A DNA stretch of 26,263 bases from JAWWPY01 sp964412845 (GTDB taxonomy: Bacteria > Actinomycetota > Actinomycetes > Streptosporangiales > Streptosporangiaceae). The notes beneath the pieces are model-generated. The model made no database searches, was not told where the DNA came from, and worked only from the letters and a program-made list of their open reading frames with translations. The position numbers and the translations under genes were made by a program. Positions 1-7,218 of the stretch are shown here, piece after piece. Numbering within the stretch: position 1 is the stretch's first letter; the number at the start of each line of letters is the position of its first letter. The stretch lies in assembly GCA_964412845.1 (NCBI GenBank), contig CAYPQM010000092.1:1-26263 (forward strand), given 5' to 3'.

Positions 1-153
1 GGCGGCGACGGCTTCCTCCACGACGTACTGGATGGCCGGCTTGTCGACCACCGGCAGCATTTCCTTGGGTGTGGCCTTCGTCGCGGGAAGAAACCGCGTT
101 CCGAGGCCAGCGGCAGGGACAACTGCCTTGGTCAGGGGGCCACTGTCAGGCAT
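1..153 (-). CDS. galU: UTP--glucose-1-phosphate uridylyltransferase, N-terminal part (runs off the window)
   Basis: The minus strand reads from ATG at 153 down to the window edge, giving 51 codons. Near the N-terminus it shows the nucleotidyltransferase signature VPAAGLGTRFLPATKATPKE, followed by MLPVVDKPAIQYVVEEA. This is the diagnostic NTP-binding loop of bacterial GalU, which makes UDP-glucose from UTP and glucose-1-phosphate for cell-envelope and glycan synthesis. The gene is divergent from the formyl-THF cyclo-ligase gene across a 66-bp gap, an arrangement I recall from other actinomycetes. Only the start is visible, so the catalytic core beyond residue 51 cannot be checked. The identity rests on a very characteristic motif. 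Confidence 0.93.
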   Translation of the reverse strand, partial: MPDSGPLTKAVVPAAGLGTRFLPATKATPKEMLPVVDKPAIQYVVEEAVAA

Positions 154-219
154 GCTCGTAACCCTAGCCGGAGCCGCGGACAGTTTGCCCGCGGCCTGGC
201 GAACCGGGGAGGACAGATC

Positions 220-849
220 ATGGACCCAGACGTGCCGGATCTGCCGGGCGCGCTGGACGAGCCGGGCGTGCTGCAACGCGACAAGGCAGCGCTCCGCAAG
301 AGCCTGCTGGCGGCCCGCAAGCTGCTCAGCCCGCAGCAGCGGACGGAGGCGGGCCGGGCCATCCGTGACGCGGTCCTGGGGCTGCCCGAGGCGGAGATGG
401 CGGGGACCGTCGCGGCGTACTACTCAGTGGCCACCGAGCCGGAGACCCGTGGCCTCATCTACGCGCTCTGGAAGCGCGGCACGTACGTGCTGCTGCCGGT
501 GCTGCTGCCGGACGGGGATCTGGACTGGGCCTCCTACGAGGGCCCGGATTCGCTGCGCCCGGGCCGGTTCGGGCTGTCCGAGCCGGCCGAGCCGCCGCGC
601 GGCGTGATGGGAATTGCCAGCGCGGACCTCGTGTTGGCGCCAGCGGTGGCGGTGGACCACCGGGGATGGCGGCTGGGCCGGGGCGGTGGCTCTTATGACC
701 GGGCGCTGGCCCGGGTGGGGCCGCGCGTCCCAACGGTGGCCCTGCTCTACGACGGTGAGCTGGTGGACGAGGTCCCGGCCGGGCCCCGCGACCAGCGGGT
801 CCGGCTGATCGCCCGGCCGTCCTCCGGGATCACCAGGCTGCCTGTGTGA
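220..849 (+). CDS. 5-formyltetrahydrofolate cyclo-ligase
   Basis: This 209-residue protein belongs to the 5-formyl-THF cyclo-ligase (MTHFS) family, which uses ATP to convert 5-formyl-THF to 5,10-methenyl-THF and so recycles a folate storage form. The C-terminal signature GRGGGSYDRAL lies at about residues 153-163. An N-terminal basic helix (DKAALRKSLLAARKLL, about 21-36) fits the usual opening of the family. The ATG is preceded by a strong GGGGAGG about 7 nt upstream, which fixes the start. The length is normal for the family. The following FmdB and MTA phosphorylase genes run the same way, so a loose operon is likely. Confidence 0.93.
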   Translation: MDPDVPDLPGALDEPGVLQRDKAALRKSLLAARKLLSPQQRTEAGRAIRDAVLGLPEAEMAGTVAAYYSVATEPETRGLIYALWKRGTYVLLPVLLPDGDLDWASYEGPDSLRPGRFGLSEPAEPPRGVMGIASADLVLAPAVAVDHRGWRLGRGGGSYDRALARVGPRVPTVALLYDGELVDEVPAGPRDQRVRLIARPSSGITRLPV

Positions 850-908
850 TGGGCTACCATTTAGCAGTCGTTGGCCGGGAGTGCCAAGACCGCGCGGAGG
901 GAGGATCA

Positions 909-1388
909 GTGCCGACGTACCAGTACACCTGCACCGAGTGCGGCGAGCCGCTGGAGGCCGTGCAGAAGTTCAGCGATGATGCGCTGACCGTCTGTCCCGC
1001 GTGCGGCGGTCGGCTCCGCAAGGTCTTCTCGGCGGTCGGCATTGTCTTCAAGGGGTCCGGCTTCTACCGGAATGACAGCCGCAAGCCGGCCGAGACCGCC
1101 GTGGGCTCCGGTGCGGCCAAGGCGGACGGCTCAGGCGGGGCGACCGCCGACTCCGGCCAGGGAGCCGACGCCGGGTCGTCGTCCGGTGAGTCATCGGGGA
1201 AGTCCGGGGACTCCTCGCCGGCCAAGTCCAGCGAGTCCTCGTCGGCCAAGTCCGGAGAGTCTTCGTCCGGGAAGTCCTCGTCCGGGAAGTCGTCGTCCGG
1301 GGAGCCGGGGAAATCGTCGTCGGGGGAGAAGAAGCCGGAGTCAGCGCGCGCCAAAGGCGCGTCCTCGTCCGGCACGAAAGTCGCCTGA
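909..1388 (+). CDS. FmdB-family zinc-ribbon protein with a Ser/Gly/Lys-rich tail
   Basis: The chosen start is GTG at 909, because GGAGGGAGG sits just upstream and the product then begins MPTYQYTCTECG, the canonical FmdB opening. The result is 159 residues. Cysteines at about 8, 11, 29 and 32 form two CxxC knuckles of a single zinc ribbon, and the domain ends near FKGSGFYRND (about 48-56). The remaining hundred residues are low complexity, rich in Ser, Gly, Lys and Glu, with repeats such as SSGKSSSGKSSSGE. Similar tails occur in actinomycete FmdB proteins, but this one is long. Members are named after a putative formamidase regulator, and the true role is unknown. It ends 6 bp before the MTA phosphorylase gene. 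Confidence 0.9.
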   Translation: MPTYQYTCTECGEPLEAVQKFSDDALTVCPACGGRLRKVFSAVGIVFKGSGFYRNDSRKPAETAVGSGAAKADGSGGATADSGQGADAGSSSGESSGKSGDSSPAKSSESSSAKSGESSSGKSSSGKSSSGEPGKSSSGEKKPESARAKGASSSGTKVA

Positions 1389-1394
1389 ACCGCC

Positions 1395-2201
1395 ATGGCC
1401 AGCCAAGCCGGCATCGGCGTTATCGGCGGGTCAGGGTTCTACGAGTTCGTTGAGCCGGTCGGCGAGGTCACGGTGGAGACACCGTTCGGCCTGCCCAGCG
1501 ATCCCATCATGCTCGGTGACGTGGCCGGCCAGCGTGTCGCCTTCCTGCCGCGGCACGGGCGCGACCACCGGTTCCCCCCGCACCGCATCCCGTACCGGGC
1601 GAACCTGTGGGCGATGCGCTCGCTCGGCGTCCGGCAGATCCTGGCGCCGACCGCGGTGGGCTCGCTGACCACCTCTTACGGCCCGGGCACCCTGGTCATC
1701 CCCGATCAGCTGGTGGACCGGACCAGCGGGCGGGCGCAGACCTTCTACGACGACGGCCAGGCTGTGCACGTGCCGTTCTCGGACCCGTACTGCCCGGTGG
1801 GCCGGGCGGCGGCCACTGCGGCGGCCCGCGCGGCGGGCTGGGACCTGGCCGATTCCGGGACGCTCGTGGTCATCGAGGGCCCCCGCTTCTCCACCCGCGC
1901 TGAATCCCGCTGGTTCGCGGCCCAGGGCTGGACGCTGGTCGGCATGACCGGCCATCCCGAGGCGGTGCTGGCCCGCGAACTCGCGCTCTGTTACACGCCC
2001 ATCGCGCTGGTCACCGACACTGACGCGGGCATCGAGGAGGGCGAGGGCGTCACCCAGGATGAGGTGTTCCGCGTCTTCGCCGGGAACGTCGCCCGATTGC
2101 GGGAACTCGTGATGACCGTGATCAAGGACCTGCCCGCCGATCGCGACTGCCCCTGCCCGCACGTCCTGGGCGGCATCACCCTCCCCTTCGAACTCCCCTA
2201 A
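1395..2201 (+). CDS. mtnP: S-methyl-5'-thioadenosine phosphorylase
   Basis: This 268-residue protein is of the PNP/MTAP phosphorylase family. It cleaves 5'-methylthioadenosine with phosphate to adenine and 5-methylthioribose-1-phosphate in the methionine salvage pathway. Visible motifs are the phosphate-binding GGSGFY (about 11-16), RHGRDH (about 53-58), NLWAMRSLG (about 70-78), EGPRFSTRAE (about 161-170) and the substrate-site MTGHPEA (about 184-190). The length is typical and no disruption is seen. It starts 6 bp after the FmdB gene, with only a weak ribosome site, which suggests co-transcription. A strong hairpin follows the stop codon. Confidence 0.93.
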   Translation: MASQAGIGVIGGSGFYEFVEPVGEVTVETPFGLPSDPIMLGDVAGQRVAFLPRHGRDHRFPPHRIPYRANLWAMRSLGVRQILAPTAVGSLTTSYGPGTLVIPDQLVDRTSGRAQTFYDDGQAVHVPFSDPYCPVGRAAATAAARAAGWDLADSGTLVVIEGPRFSTRAESRWFAAQGWTLVGMTGHPEAVLARELALCYTPIALVTDTDAGIEEGEGVTQDEVFRVFAGNVARLRELVMTVIKDLPADRDCPCPHVLGGITLPFELP

Positions 2202-2211
2202 CTGACCTGGT

Positions 2212-2277
2212 GCGGGGCATGAGGTCGGCTAGCGCGTAAAGCGCCGCGGGCGCAGCGCGGGCCGCCTCATGCCCCGC
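2212..2277. terminator. Long hairpin between convergent genes, probable bidirectional terminator
   Basis: Perfect 13-bp arms (GCGGGGCATGAGG at 2212-2224 and its complement at 2265-2277) flank a 40-nt loop that itself contains smaller GC palindromes. It lies exactly between the convergent mtnP stop (2201) and CBS-protein stop (2296). There is no T-tract, as is usual for actinomycete terminators. Confidence 0.7.
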
Positions 2278-2295
2278 CGCACCGCCACTTCGTGC

Positions 2296-2754
2296 CTAGT
2301 CGAGGTCGCCGTGCTCGATGCGGGCGAGCCGCTGTTCCCGGACAAGATGGTCGAATTCGTGCTCCACGCTGACGTTGGCCGGAACCAGGGCGGCGAAGAC
2401 GCCGGTCACGTCGCGCATGCTGACTACGCCGAGCAGTTTGCCTTCCTCCACCACCGGCAGGTGCCTGATCCACCGGGTAGCCATCTCCCTGGCCGCTTCG
2501 TGCAACGGCATGTCTGGTGGCACGGTGAACACCTCGGTGGTCATCGCCTCATCCACGGTGCTGCTCACCGGGTCCGCGCCGAGCGCGACCGCCCGCAGCA
2601 CATCCCGCTCGGTGATGATCCCGATCAGCCGGTCGCCATCGGTGATGAGCAGTGACCCAGTTTGCTGGTGCCACATGCGTTCCGCTGCTGACCGAAGGGT
2701 GTCCGACGCTGTCTCGGTAACCGTGGCCTGTGTCATGACATCTCGTACCTGCAC
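2296..2754 (-). CDS. CBS-domain-pair protein
   Basis: The start is GTG at 2754 because GAGGAGCACAGCG precedes it at a good distance; the product is 152 residues and begins with VQVRDVMT. Two CBS domains are visible. The first spans about 1-60, with VRDVMT and GIITERDVLRA. The second spans about 68-122, with VDEAMTTEVFTV and GVVSMRDVTG. CBS pairs bind adenine nucleotides and act as energy or redox sensors, but a stand-alone pair gives no target. A more upstream ATG in the same frame would add 15 residues with no ribosome site. A second stand-alone CBS pair lies at 24572-24985. Confidence 0.85.
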   Translation of the reverse strand: MQVRDVMTQATVTETASDTLRSAAERMWHQQTGSLLITDGDRLIGIITERDVLRAVALGADPVSSTVDEAMTTEVFTVPPDMPLHEAAREMATRWIRHLPVVEEGKLLGVVSMRDVTGVFAALVPANVSVEHEFDHLVREQRLARIEHGDLD

Positions 2755-2906
2755 CGCGCTGTGCTCCTCGGTAATCAGTCGCCGCCGGCCTACGTCCACC
2801 CTATGGCCGGGCCGGACCGGCCTGCCCGTCGCCCGACGCGATCCGCCGGGAGACCAGTTAGGCTTGGTCGGACCCGGGTCTGGCCGCCACCAGCAGCCCG
2901 GTACCG

Positions 2907-2981
<75 letters not shown>

Positions 2982-3031
2982 CACCTTGCGATGCAGGTCA
3001 GTCCCGGTTTCCTGGCTCCTGCGGATGATCT

Positions 3032-3657
3032 TCAAGAGGCTTGCTTCCGGTTCCGTGCCCGTTGCGTGCCCGATCGCCTGGTGGTGGACTGGCCGCCCTG
3101 GCGCTTGCTGCCCCGTTTCAGCTCTTCGGTGGCGAGCTTGCTGAGGGTGTCCGCGATCTGGTGCTGGCGCTCGTCGCTGCTGTGCAGGTAGATCAGCGCG
3201 GCCCGCTCGCTGTCATGCCCCTGCGTTCCATCAGCTCGCGGAGGCTGGCCCCGGCGTTGGCGGCCAGGGTGTTTCCCGTGTGCCTGAGATCATGGAAATG
3301 GATCGCAGGCAGCCCGGCCGACTTGAGCGCGGGCAGCCATACCCGGCGACGGAAGTTGGTGTGCCGCAGAGGCTTCCCGGCCGGGCTGGTGAAGACGAGT
3401 CCCTCGTCTCCTGGCTCGGCGAAGCACGCCAGGTGCCATCGGATGATGGAAATGATCACCTCGGGAATCGGCACGCTCCGGTTGCCCGCCCGGGACTTGG
3501 GCGGCCCGAACTCGAAACCGCCGCCGCTGACCTCGTTGAGCTGGCGCGTCACCCGGACGATGCGCGCGGCCAGGTCGATATCGCAGCGCCGCAGGCCGCC
3601 CAGCTCGCCCCAGCGCAGGCTGCTGAACATGGCGAGCAGGGCGGCCTGCGGCGCAAG
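3032..3657 (-). pseudogene. Tyrosine site-specific recombinase (phage-type integrase), truncated and frameshifted
   Basis: The minus-strand frame from about 3657 to 3193 encodes the catalytic domain of a tyrosine recombinase. It has the first Arg in FSSLRWGEL, the beta-hairpin region GPPKSRAGNRSVPIP, and the HxLRH box in FHDLRHTGNTLA. At about 3213-3220 the frame breaks. The other frame continues with GHDSERAALIYLHSSDERQ, which contains the final catalytic Tyr, and ends RARNRKQAS at the TGA at 3032. One missing base within the expected MGH codons restores the frame. The N-terminal arm-binding and core-binding domains are absent, since upstream sequence does not resemble them. The 3' end abuts the tRNA, as usual for such elements. 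It is probably inactive unless the indel is a sequencing error. Confidence 0.88.
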
Positions 3658-3883
3658 GCCGTCATCCTCGGCTTCGATTGTCCCGCTCGCGGCAGCCGCA
3701 TCAAGGCCGCCTGCGGCGCCCTCCGGGTCGGCTCCGCCGAGCCTTGGCCCGGCCGCCGCTCCCCAGGGATTTGCGCCTGCGAGGACGACGGGCAGGACCA
3801 GGTGCTCAGTGAGTACATCCTCTTGCCGAGCGCGAAATTAGTAGCTCCGAGGTCCGTCCGCGCAGGCGATTCGTTCGTACTTG
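3658..3883. other. Gene-poor stretch upstream of the integrase fragment
   Basis: The minus strand stays open in the integrase frame up to about 3843, but the translation (Ala/Gly-rich, with VLTEHLVLPVVLAGANPWG) is not recognisable as the missing integrase domains. It may be DNA fused to the integrase by deletion. I see no supported gene here. Confidence 0.4.
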
Positions 3884-4471
3884 TCAGCGCCTAAAGGCCG
3901 ACGAGGCGGCGCCAGGCCGGTCAACACGGTAGATGTAATGCAGCGCATCATCAATCGGGTTGTCGGGCGACATCGGGCCTTCAGCGACCCGCTTCAAGCC
4001 AGCCTTCTCCAGCGCACGCCAGGAGGCCACATTGGCGGCCACCACGGCGACAAGCACCGCGGGCGCATCAGAATACGAGTTCCAGGTGTCCTCAACGGCC
4101 GCAGCGATCATGCGGGATCCGAGACCGCGACCGCGCAGCGCTGGGTCCGCGATGAGGTAGTCAAGCTCGACGGCGCCGACTGGCACCTCGATAACTGCCG
4201 AGAATTTCGTGAGATCCTGGGGGTAGTCGCAAATCGCCGAGCGCTGCAGCAGGCCGATTGGCCGGCCGTCGAGGAGAACGAGGAGGTCTTCCCCCGGCTC
4301 CTCGCCTCGCGTACTCGCGCCGAAGTCGCGCTCGACCGCCTCAAGGGTTGTCTCATGATTCCACCACCGGGCGACCTGGGGCTCTCGCAACCACTCGGCC
4401 AGCATGGGAAGGTCCCCGGCAATCAACGGCCGCCACGACAAGAAACCATCGCTAATCCTCTCCACCGTCAC
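3884..4471 (-). CDS. GNAT acetyltransferase, AAC(6')-like
   Basis: The product is about 195 residues from GTG at 4471. The frame remains open upstream to 4771, but family similarity begins at LSWRPLIAGDLPMLAEWL, so the short start is preferred; its ribosome site is weak. N-terminal features PMLAEWLREPQVARWW and DGRPIGLLQ, the acetyl-CoA motif ADPALRGRGLGSRM (about 109-121) and the late NVASWRALEKAGLKRV (about 147-162) match the AacA4/AAC(6') branch of GNAT proteins. Many members acetylate aminoglycosides, and others modify siderophore precursors, so resistance is a possibility and not a conclusion. It is the only intact cargo gene of the tRNA-bounded element and looks undamaged. Confidence 0.75.
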   Translation of the reverse strand: MTVERISDGFLSWRPLIAGDLPMLAEWLREPQVARWWNHETTLEAVERDFGASTRGEEPGEDLLVLLDGRPIGLLQRSAICDYPQDLTKFSAVIEVPVGAVELDYLIADPALRGRGLGSRMIAAAVEDTWNSYSDAPAVLVAVVAANVASWRALEKAGLKRVAEGPMSPDNPIDDALHYIYRVDRPGAASSAFRR

Positions 4472-4773
4472 AGCGTAGATCCCGGAAGGGAATCGTCCTA
4501 CGCGATGGTCTGACACTAGCCCAGCCCGGACAAATGGTGATCCGGAACATGCGCGGAACGACCTCCGCTGCCGCCGCCACCATTCGTGCAGTCGGCGCAG
4601 GTCAGCGCCAAGGTTCATGCGATCACGCGGGCGGCCTCCGAAGCCGTAACCTCTATTGCCTCCGGCGGGGCGCTCCGGCTCCAGGATGAGCAGCAGGGCG
4701 ACCCATGGCATGGCCCATCGTGAGGTGAGCCTGATCATCCTGCCACCATCGACCCCGGGCAAGCCGAGCAAAC

Positions 4774-4835
4774 CAGGCCCACGGCGTCAAGGTCGTTCAG
4801 CCGGTGGGGTGCTCCACCTTGACCCCGTGGGCCTG
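4774..4835. repeat. Long hairpin, 20-bp arms with one mismatch
   Basis: CAGGCCCACGGCGTCAAGGT at 4774-4793 is complementary, with one mismatch, to 4816-4835; the loop is 22 nt. A second, perfect hairpin at 5322-5393 carries the same GCGTCAAGG core in its arm and also has a 22-nt loop, suggesting a REP/MITE-like family or a terminator repeat. Confidence 0.8.
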
Positions 4836-4911
4836 GCCCGCTCCCCCTACCGGGCGGGTCGACGGTGACAGGATAATCAGGCAGGCTTGGGGTACGCGCT
4901 GCCGCGCACAG

Positions 4912-5182
4912 AGGCGTGCCCGTTCCGTGCCCGATGGGACGGTCAACGACGGTGTTTCAGGGGCACTCGCGGTAACTGACAGACATGCCCTGACCTGGGC
5001 CGCAGCAGTTCAGACGGTTGCGGGCCGCAGCCTTCCAAGCTGGTGGTGACGTCCCTCGCTGCACAATTGTCTCGACCCGGCCAGTGCCAGCACGCGAAGC
5101 AGCGTGCCCGTGGCGTGCCCGATAGGACGGTGAACCGCGGTGAATCAGAGTCACTCACGGATACACCTCAGGGTCGCTGACC
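4912..5182. repeat. Pair of imperfect direct repeats resembling an integrase 3' end
   Basis: The two copies are about 4912-4998 and 5098-5182. Both open with GCGTGCCCGT..CGTGCCCGAT followed by GGACGGT and end with TGACCTGG. On the minus strand the opening of each copy translates to SGTxRAR, the same as the C-terminal SGTQRAR of the integrase next to the tRNA. They may be leftovers of older integrase 3' ends or binding repeats of the element. Identity is roughly three quarters by eye. Confidence 0.55.
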
Positions 5183-5217
5183 TGGCACCAGGCAGGTCAG
5201 GGGGCAGGCCGCGAAGA

Positions 5218-5262
5218 CCTCCTAAGCAGTAGGTCGCAGGTTCAAGTCCTGCTCGGGGCGCC
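5218..5262 (+). repeat. attR-like site: partial tRNA-Arg, 45 bp, identical to 2937-2981
   Basis: This is the second copy of the tRNA-Arg 3' half. Its 5' flank (GCGAAGA) does not complete a tRNA, so it is not an expressed tRNA gene. Unlike the first copy, it is followed directly by CCA in frame with the tRNA end (..GCGCCA), which may be the ancestral 3' end. Confidence 0.9.
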
Positions 5263-5675
5263 AAAATCGGTTCCAGGTCAGACCACGTTTTCTGGCCGTC
5301 TCCCTCGCCGCACGATTTCCAGCGAGTGGCCACCGCGTCAAGGGTGGCCGTACGGCCGTCGCTTCGCGCACCCTTGACGCGGTGGCCACTCGCAAGGGAT
5401 CGGCGCCTATCGAGGGAGACGGGACAGCGCAGGCAACCATGGTGCGCATCATGGACGAACCAGTATCCGACCGCGACGGCCGCCCGGCTATGAGTTAGGT
5501 GGCGGCGTCCGCTGATAACGGTCGTACTCGCACGGCGCCGTCCTGGGTCGACTGCGATGGTCCGGCTGTCGAGCGATGAGTTCTCCCTCAGGGATCGGTC
5601 TGACCTCTGAATCGACCGGATCGGCTTGTTCGTCGTTAGGACGACAAGGCACCGAAGAATGAGGAGGATTCCGCC
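5263..5675. other. Intergenic stretch with a strong hairpin
   Basis: No supported gene. It holds the 25-bp perfect hairpin at 5322-5393. A shorter imperfect hairpin, CTTGTTCGTC..GACGACAAG, lies at about 5625-5649 just before the DUF899 ribosome site. A short open frame at about 5440-5499 (MVRIMDEPVSDRDGRPAMS) has no recognisable relatives and no ribosome site. Confidence 0.5.
5322..5393. repeat. Perfect 25-bp inverted repeat
   Basis: Arms at 5322-5346 and 5369-5393 are exact complements with a 22-nt loop, which overlaps the small palindrome GGCCGTACGGCC (5346-5357). It lies about 60 bp outside attR. It is too long for an ordinary terminator in this genome and resembles the hairpin at 4774-4835 in core sequence. 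Confidence 0.9.
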
Positions 5676-6469
5676 ATGACGGACCAGCCCACCGAACCCC
5701 GCGTGTCAGCGATCCGCGACGCGGCCCGGCCCCGGTTGCCGACCGGGCTGCGTTCCAGTCCGAACTGGCCCGGCTTCGGGTCCGAGAGAAGGCCCACACC
5801 CGCGAGGGCGACGCGGTCGCCGCCGCCCGCCGCCGCCTTCCGATGGTCGAGGTCGATCCGCAGACTCCGCTGATCGGAGCGGACGGGCCGGTGCCGTTGA
5901 TCGACATCTTCGACGGTCGGTCCCAGTTGATCGCCTACTTCCAGATGTGGCACACCGGCAGGCCCGCCGCGGAGCAGTGCGAGGGCTGCACCTTCTCCAC
6001 GACCCACATCAACGAGCTGTCTTATCTGCACTCGCGGGACGTGAGCTACGCGACTTTCTGTCAGGGGCCGTACGAGGAGAGCTCGCGGTATCGCGACTTC
6101 ATGGGCTGGACGGTTCCCTGGTACTCGGTGCCCCAGGACGACGTGGACCGGTTGATCGCAGATCGGCACTTCGGCATCCTGGTCAGTTATCTCCGGGACG
6201 ATGACAAGGTCTACGAGACCTACTGGACCACCGGCCGCGGCAACGAACTGATGGCACCGTCGTACGGACTGCTGGATCTGACTGTCTACGGCCGGCAGGA
6301 GTTCTGGGAGGACTCGCCCGAGGGCTGGCCGCAGCGTTGGGGTTCCAGAGGTGGCCAGTTTCGGCTGGACGGCCGCCCGACCGCCCAGTGGTCGCGGATC
6401 CGGGCCGGGCGCGACGACGACCTCGGCACAACGCCGGATGGTGGCCATTCCGAGCAGCACAGCCATTGA
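5676..6469 (+). pseudogene. DUF899 family (thioredoxin-like) protein, N-terminal frameshift
   Basis: From 5843, and in the same frame back to about 5727, the sequence reads as a DUF899 protein: VADRAAFQSELARLRVREK, AAARRRLPMVEVD, then LIAYFQMWHTGRPAAEQCEGCTF and SYLHSRDVSYATFCQGPY. DUF899 proteins are thioredoxin-fold proteins of unknown function, and the C-x2-C in EQCEGCTF is the expected site. The good ribosome site (GAGGAGGA) and ATG at 5676 start MTDQPTEPRVS in a different frame, so an indel lies at about 5700-5727. No ATG, GTG or TTG exists in the DUF899 frame before 5843. The C-terminus (AQWSRIRAGRDDDLGT) looks normal. Either the gene is broken or initiation uses the internal ATG at 5843, which would lose the N-terminal helix. 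Confidence 0.8.
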
Positions 6470-6712
6470 CACGAGGGCAGCCGTCTGGTGCTGGCGATCG
6501 TCAGCGCCTACCTCGCCTACGGCGTGCACGGCGACGAACGCGCTTCCGTGGTGACCGCGATCGGGATGACGTGTTCGGTGGCCTCCGCCCGGATCTGCGC
6601 CAGCCTGCACGGACATCCGCTGACTTCGCCTCGACGATCCCGACGTGTCTGGCGCACCCATCATGAGCGGGTTGGGCCCGTGAATGTCGAGGGTCCCGGT
6701 AGCGTTTCCGAT

Positions 6713-6961
6713 ATGACCGCGCACCCAGACAGTGACCTCGGTTCGTATGAGGTGATCCACTTGGGTGGGGAGGCGGCAGTGATCGTTCCGCTCTCCGACC
6801 TGAGGCGACTCCAGGCCGTGCAGCGCCACGCACCGGCCGAACTGCTGGAGGAGGCCGAGGTTGAGGCCACGCTGGCAGCTCATCGGGACTGGGTGGCAGC
6901 TGGGCGGCCTGGTGCGGTTTCCCATGAAGAGGCGATGGCCGAGCTGCTGCGCGGCCAGTAA
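6713..6961 (+). CDS. Antitoxin of a type II toxin-antitoxin pair (Phd/YefM-like)
   Basis: This 82-residue acidic protein starts at ATG 6713. Its opening SYEVIHLGGEAAVIVPLSDLRRLQAVQ resembles the DNA-binding half of Phd/YefM antitoxins (a strand followed by VIVPLSDLxxL). The rest is a Glu/Ala-rich helix ending HEEAMAELLRGQ, as in toxin-binding tails of RelB/Phd proteins. The next frame downstream is a RelE-like sequence, which supports the call. No strong ribosome site is visible, although GGGTCCCGG lies upstream. The open frame continues upstream to 6488, but that part has no antitoxin-like features. Confidence 0.7.
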   Translation: MTAHPDSDLGSYEVIHLGGEAAVIVPLSDLRRLQAVQRHAPAELLEEAEVEATLAAHRDWVAAGRPGAVSHEEAMAELLRGQ

Positions 6962-7218
6962 AGATCGAGTGGTCGCCCGCCGCACGGGCTTCGGCGCGGC
7001 GCTGCTTAGAGGATCAGGACGGGATGCGCCGGATCGGGGTTGCGGTGGCAGCCCTGGCCGAGGACCCGCGTCCGCCAGATGCGTTCCATCGAGGTGACTA
7101 CCACTGTCTGCGCGTCGGCCAGTTCAGGGTGACGTACATGATCGACGGTGACCTGATCACAGTTCATTCGCCGAGCCACTGGATCCGGACGACGAGCACG
7201 AGATCATCTGGTGGGTAG
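6958..7218 (+). pseudogene. RelE/ParE-like toxin, start codon lost
   Basis: The frame reads KIEWSPAARASARRCLEDQDGM...AVAALAEDPRPPDAFHRGDYHCLRVGQFRVTYMIDGDLITV. This is a RelE-family ribonuclease pattern, with the core RxGxYRVxYxIDxxxITV-like strand at the end. Where the start codon should be, overlapping the antitoxin stop, stands GTA (6958-6960) in the string CAGTAAAG. A G at 6960 would give the usual CAGTGAAG, with GTG start and TGA stop overlapping. No other start exists in frame until ATG 7024, which would remove the first third. The C-terminus runs on into HSPSHWIRTTSTR, unlike RelE, and overlaps the end of the minus-strand gene at 7164. It is most likely inactive. Confidence 0.7.

Larger units (their letters stand above)
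4472..5217. other. Non-coding, repeat-bearing part of the integrated element
   Basis: No convincing gene is seen. The stretch contains a long hairpin (4774-4835), a pair of imperfect direct repeats (about 4912-4998 and 5098-5182), and several copies of the octamer CAGGTCAG on either strand. The minus strand upstream of the acetyltransferase is open but does not resemble a known domain. Confidence 0.5.

Noticed and set aside
1260..1330. CRISPR-like short repeats in the FmdB gene
   Set aside because: The repeats are codon-level Ser/Gly/Lys repeats in frame, without regular spacers.
5218..5262. A second tRNA-Arg gene
   Set aside because: Only the 3' half is present; the flank does not supply the acceptor and D arms.
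5222..5452. Minus-strand frame ending EQDLNLRPTA
   Set aside because: This string comes from translating a tRNA sequence in reverse, a well-known annotation artefact; here it covers the partial tRNA copy.
5636..6985. Long minus-strand open frame of 449 codons
   Set aside because: It runs antisense to the DUF899 gene and the antitoxin gene, both with clear family motifs, and its own translation has no recognisable domain. It is a high-GC shadow.
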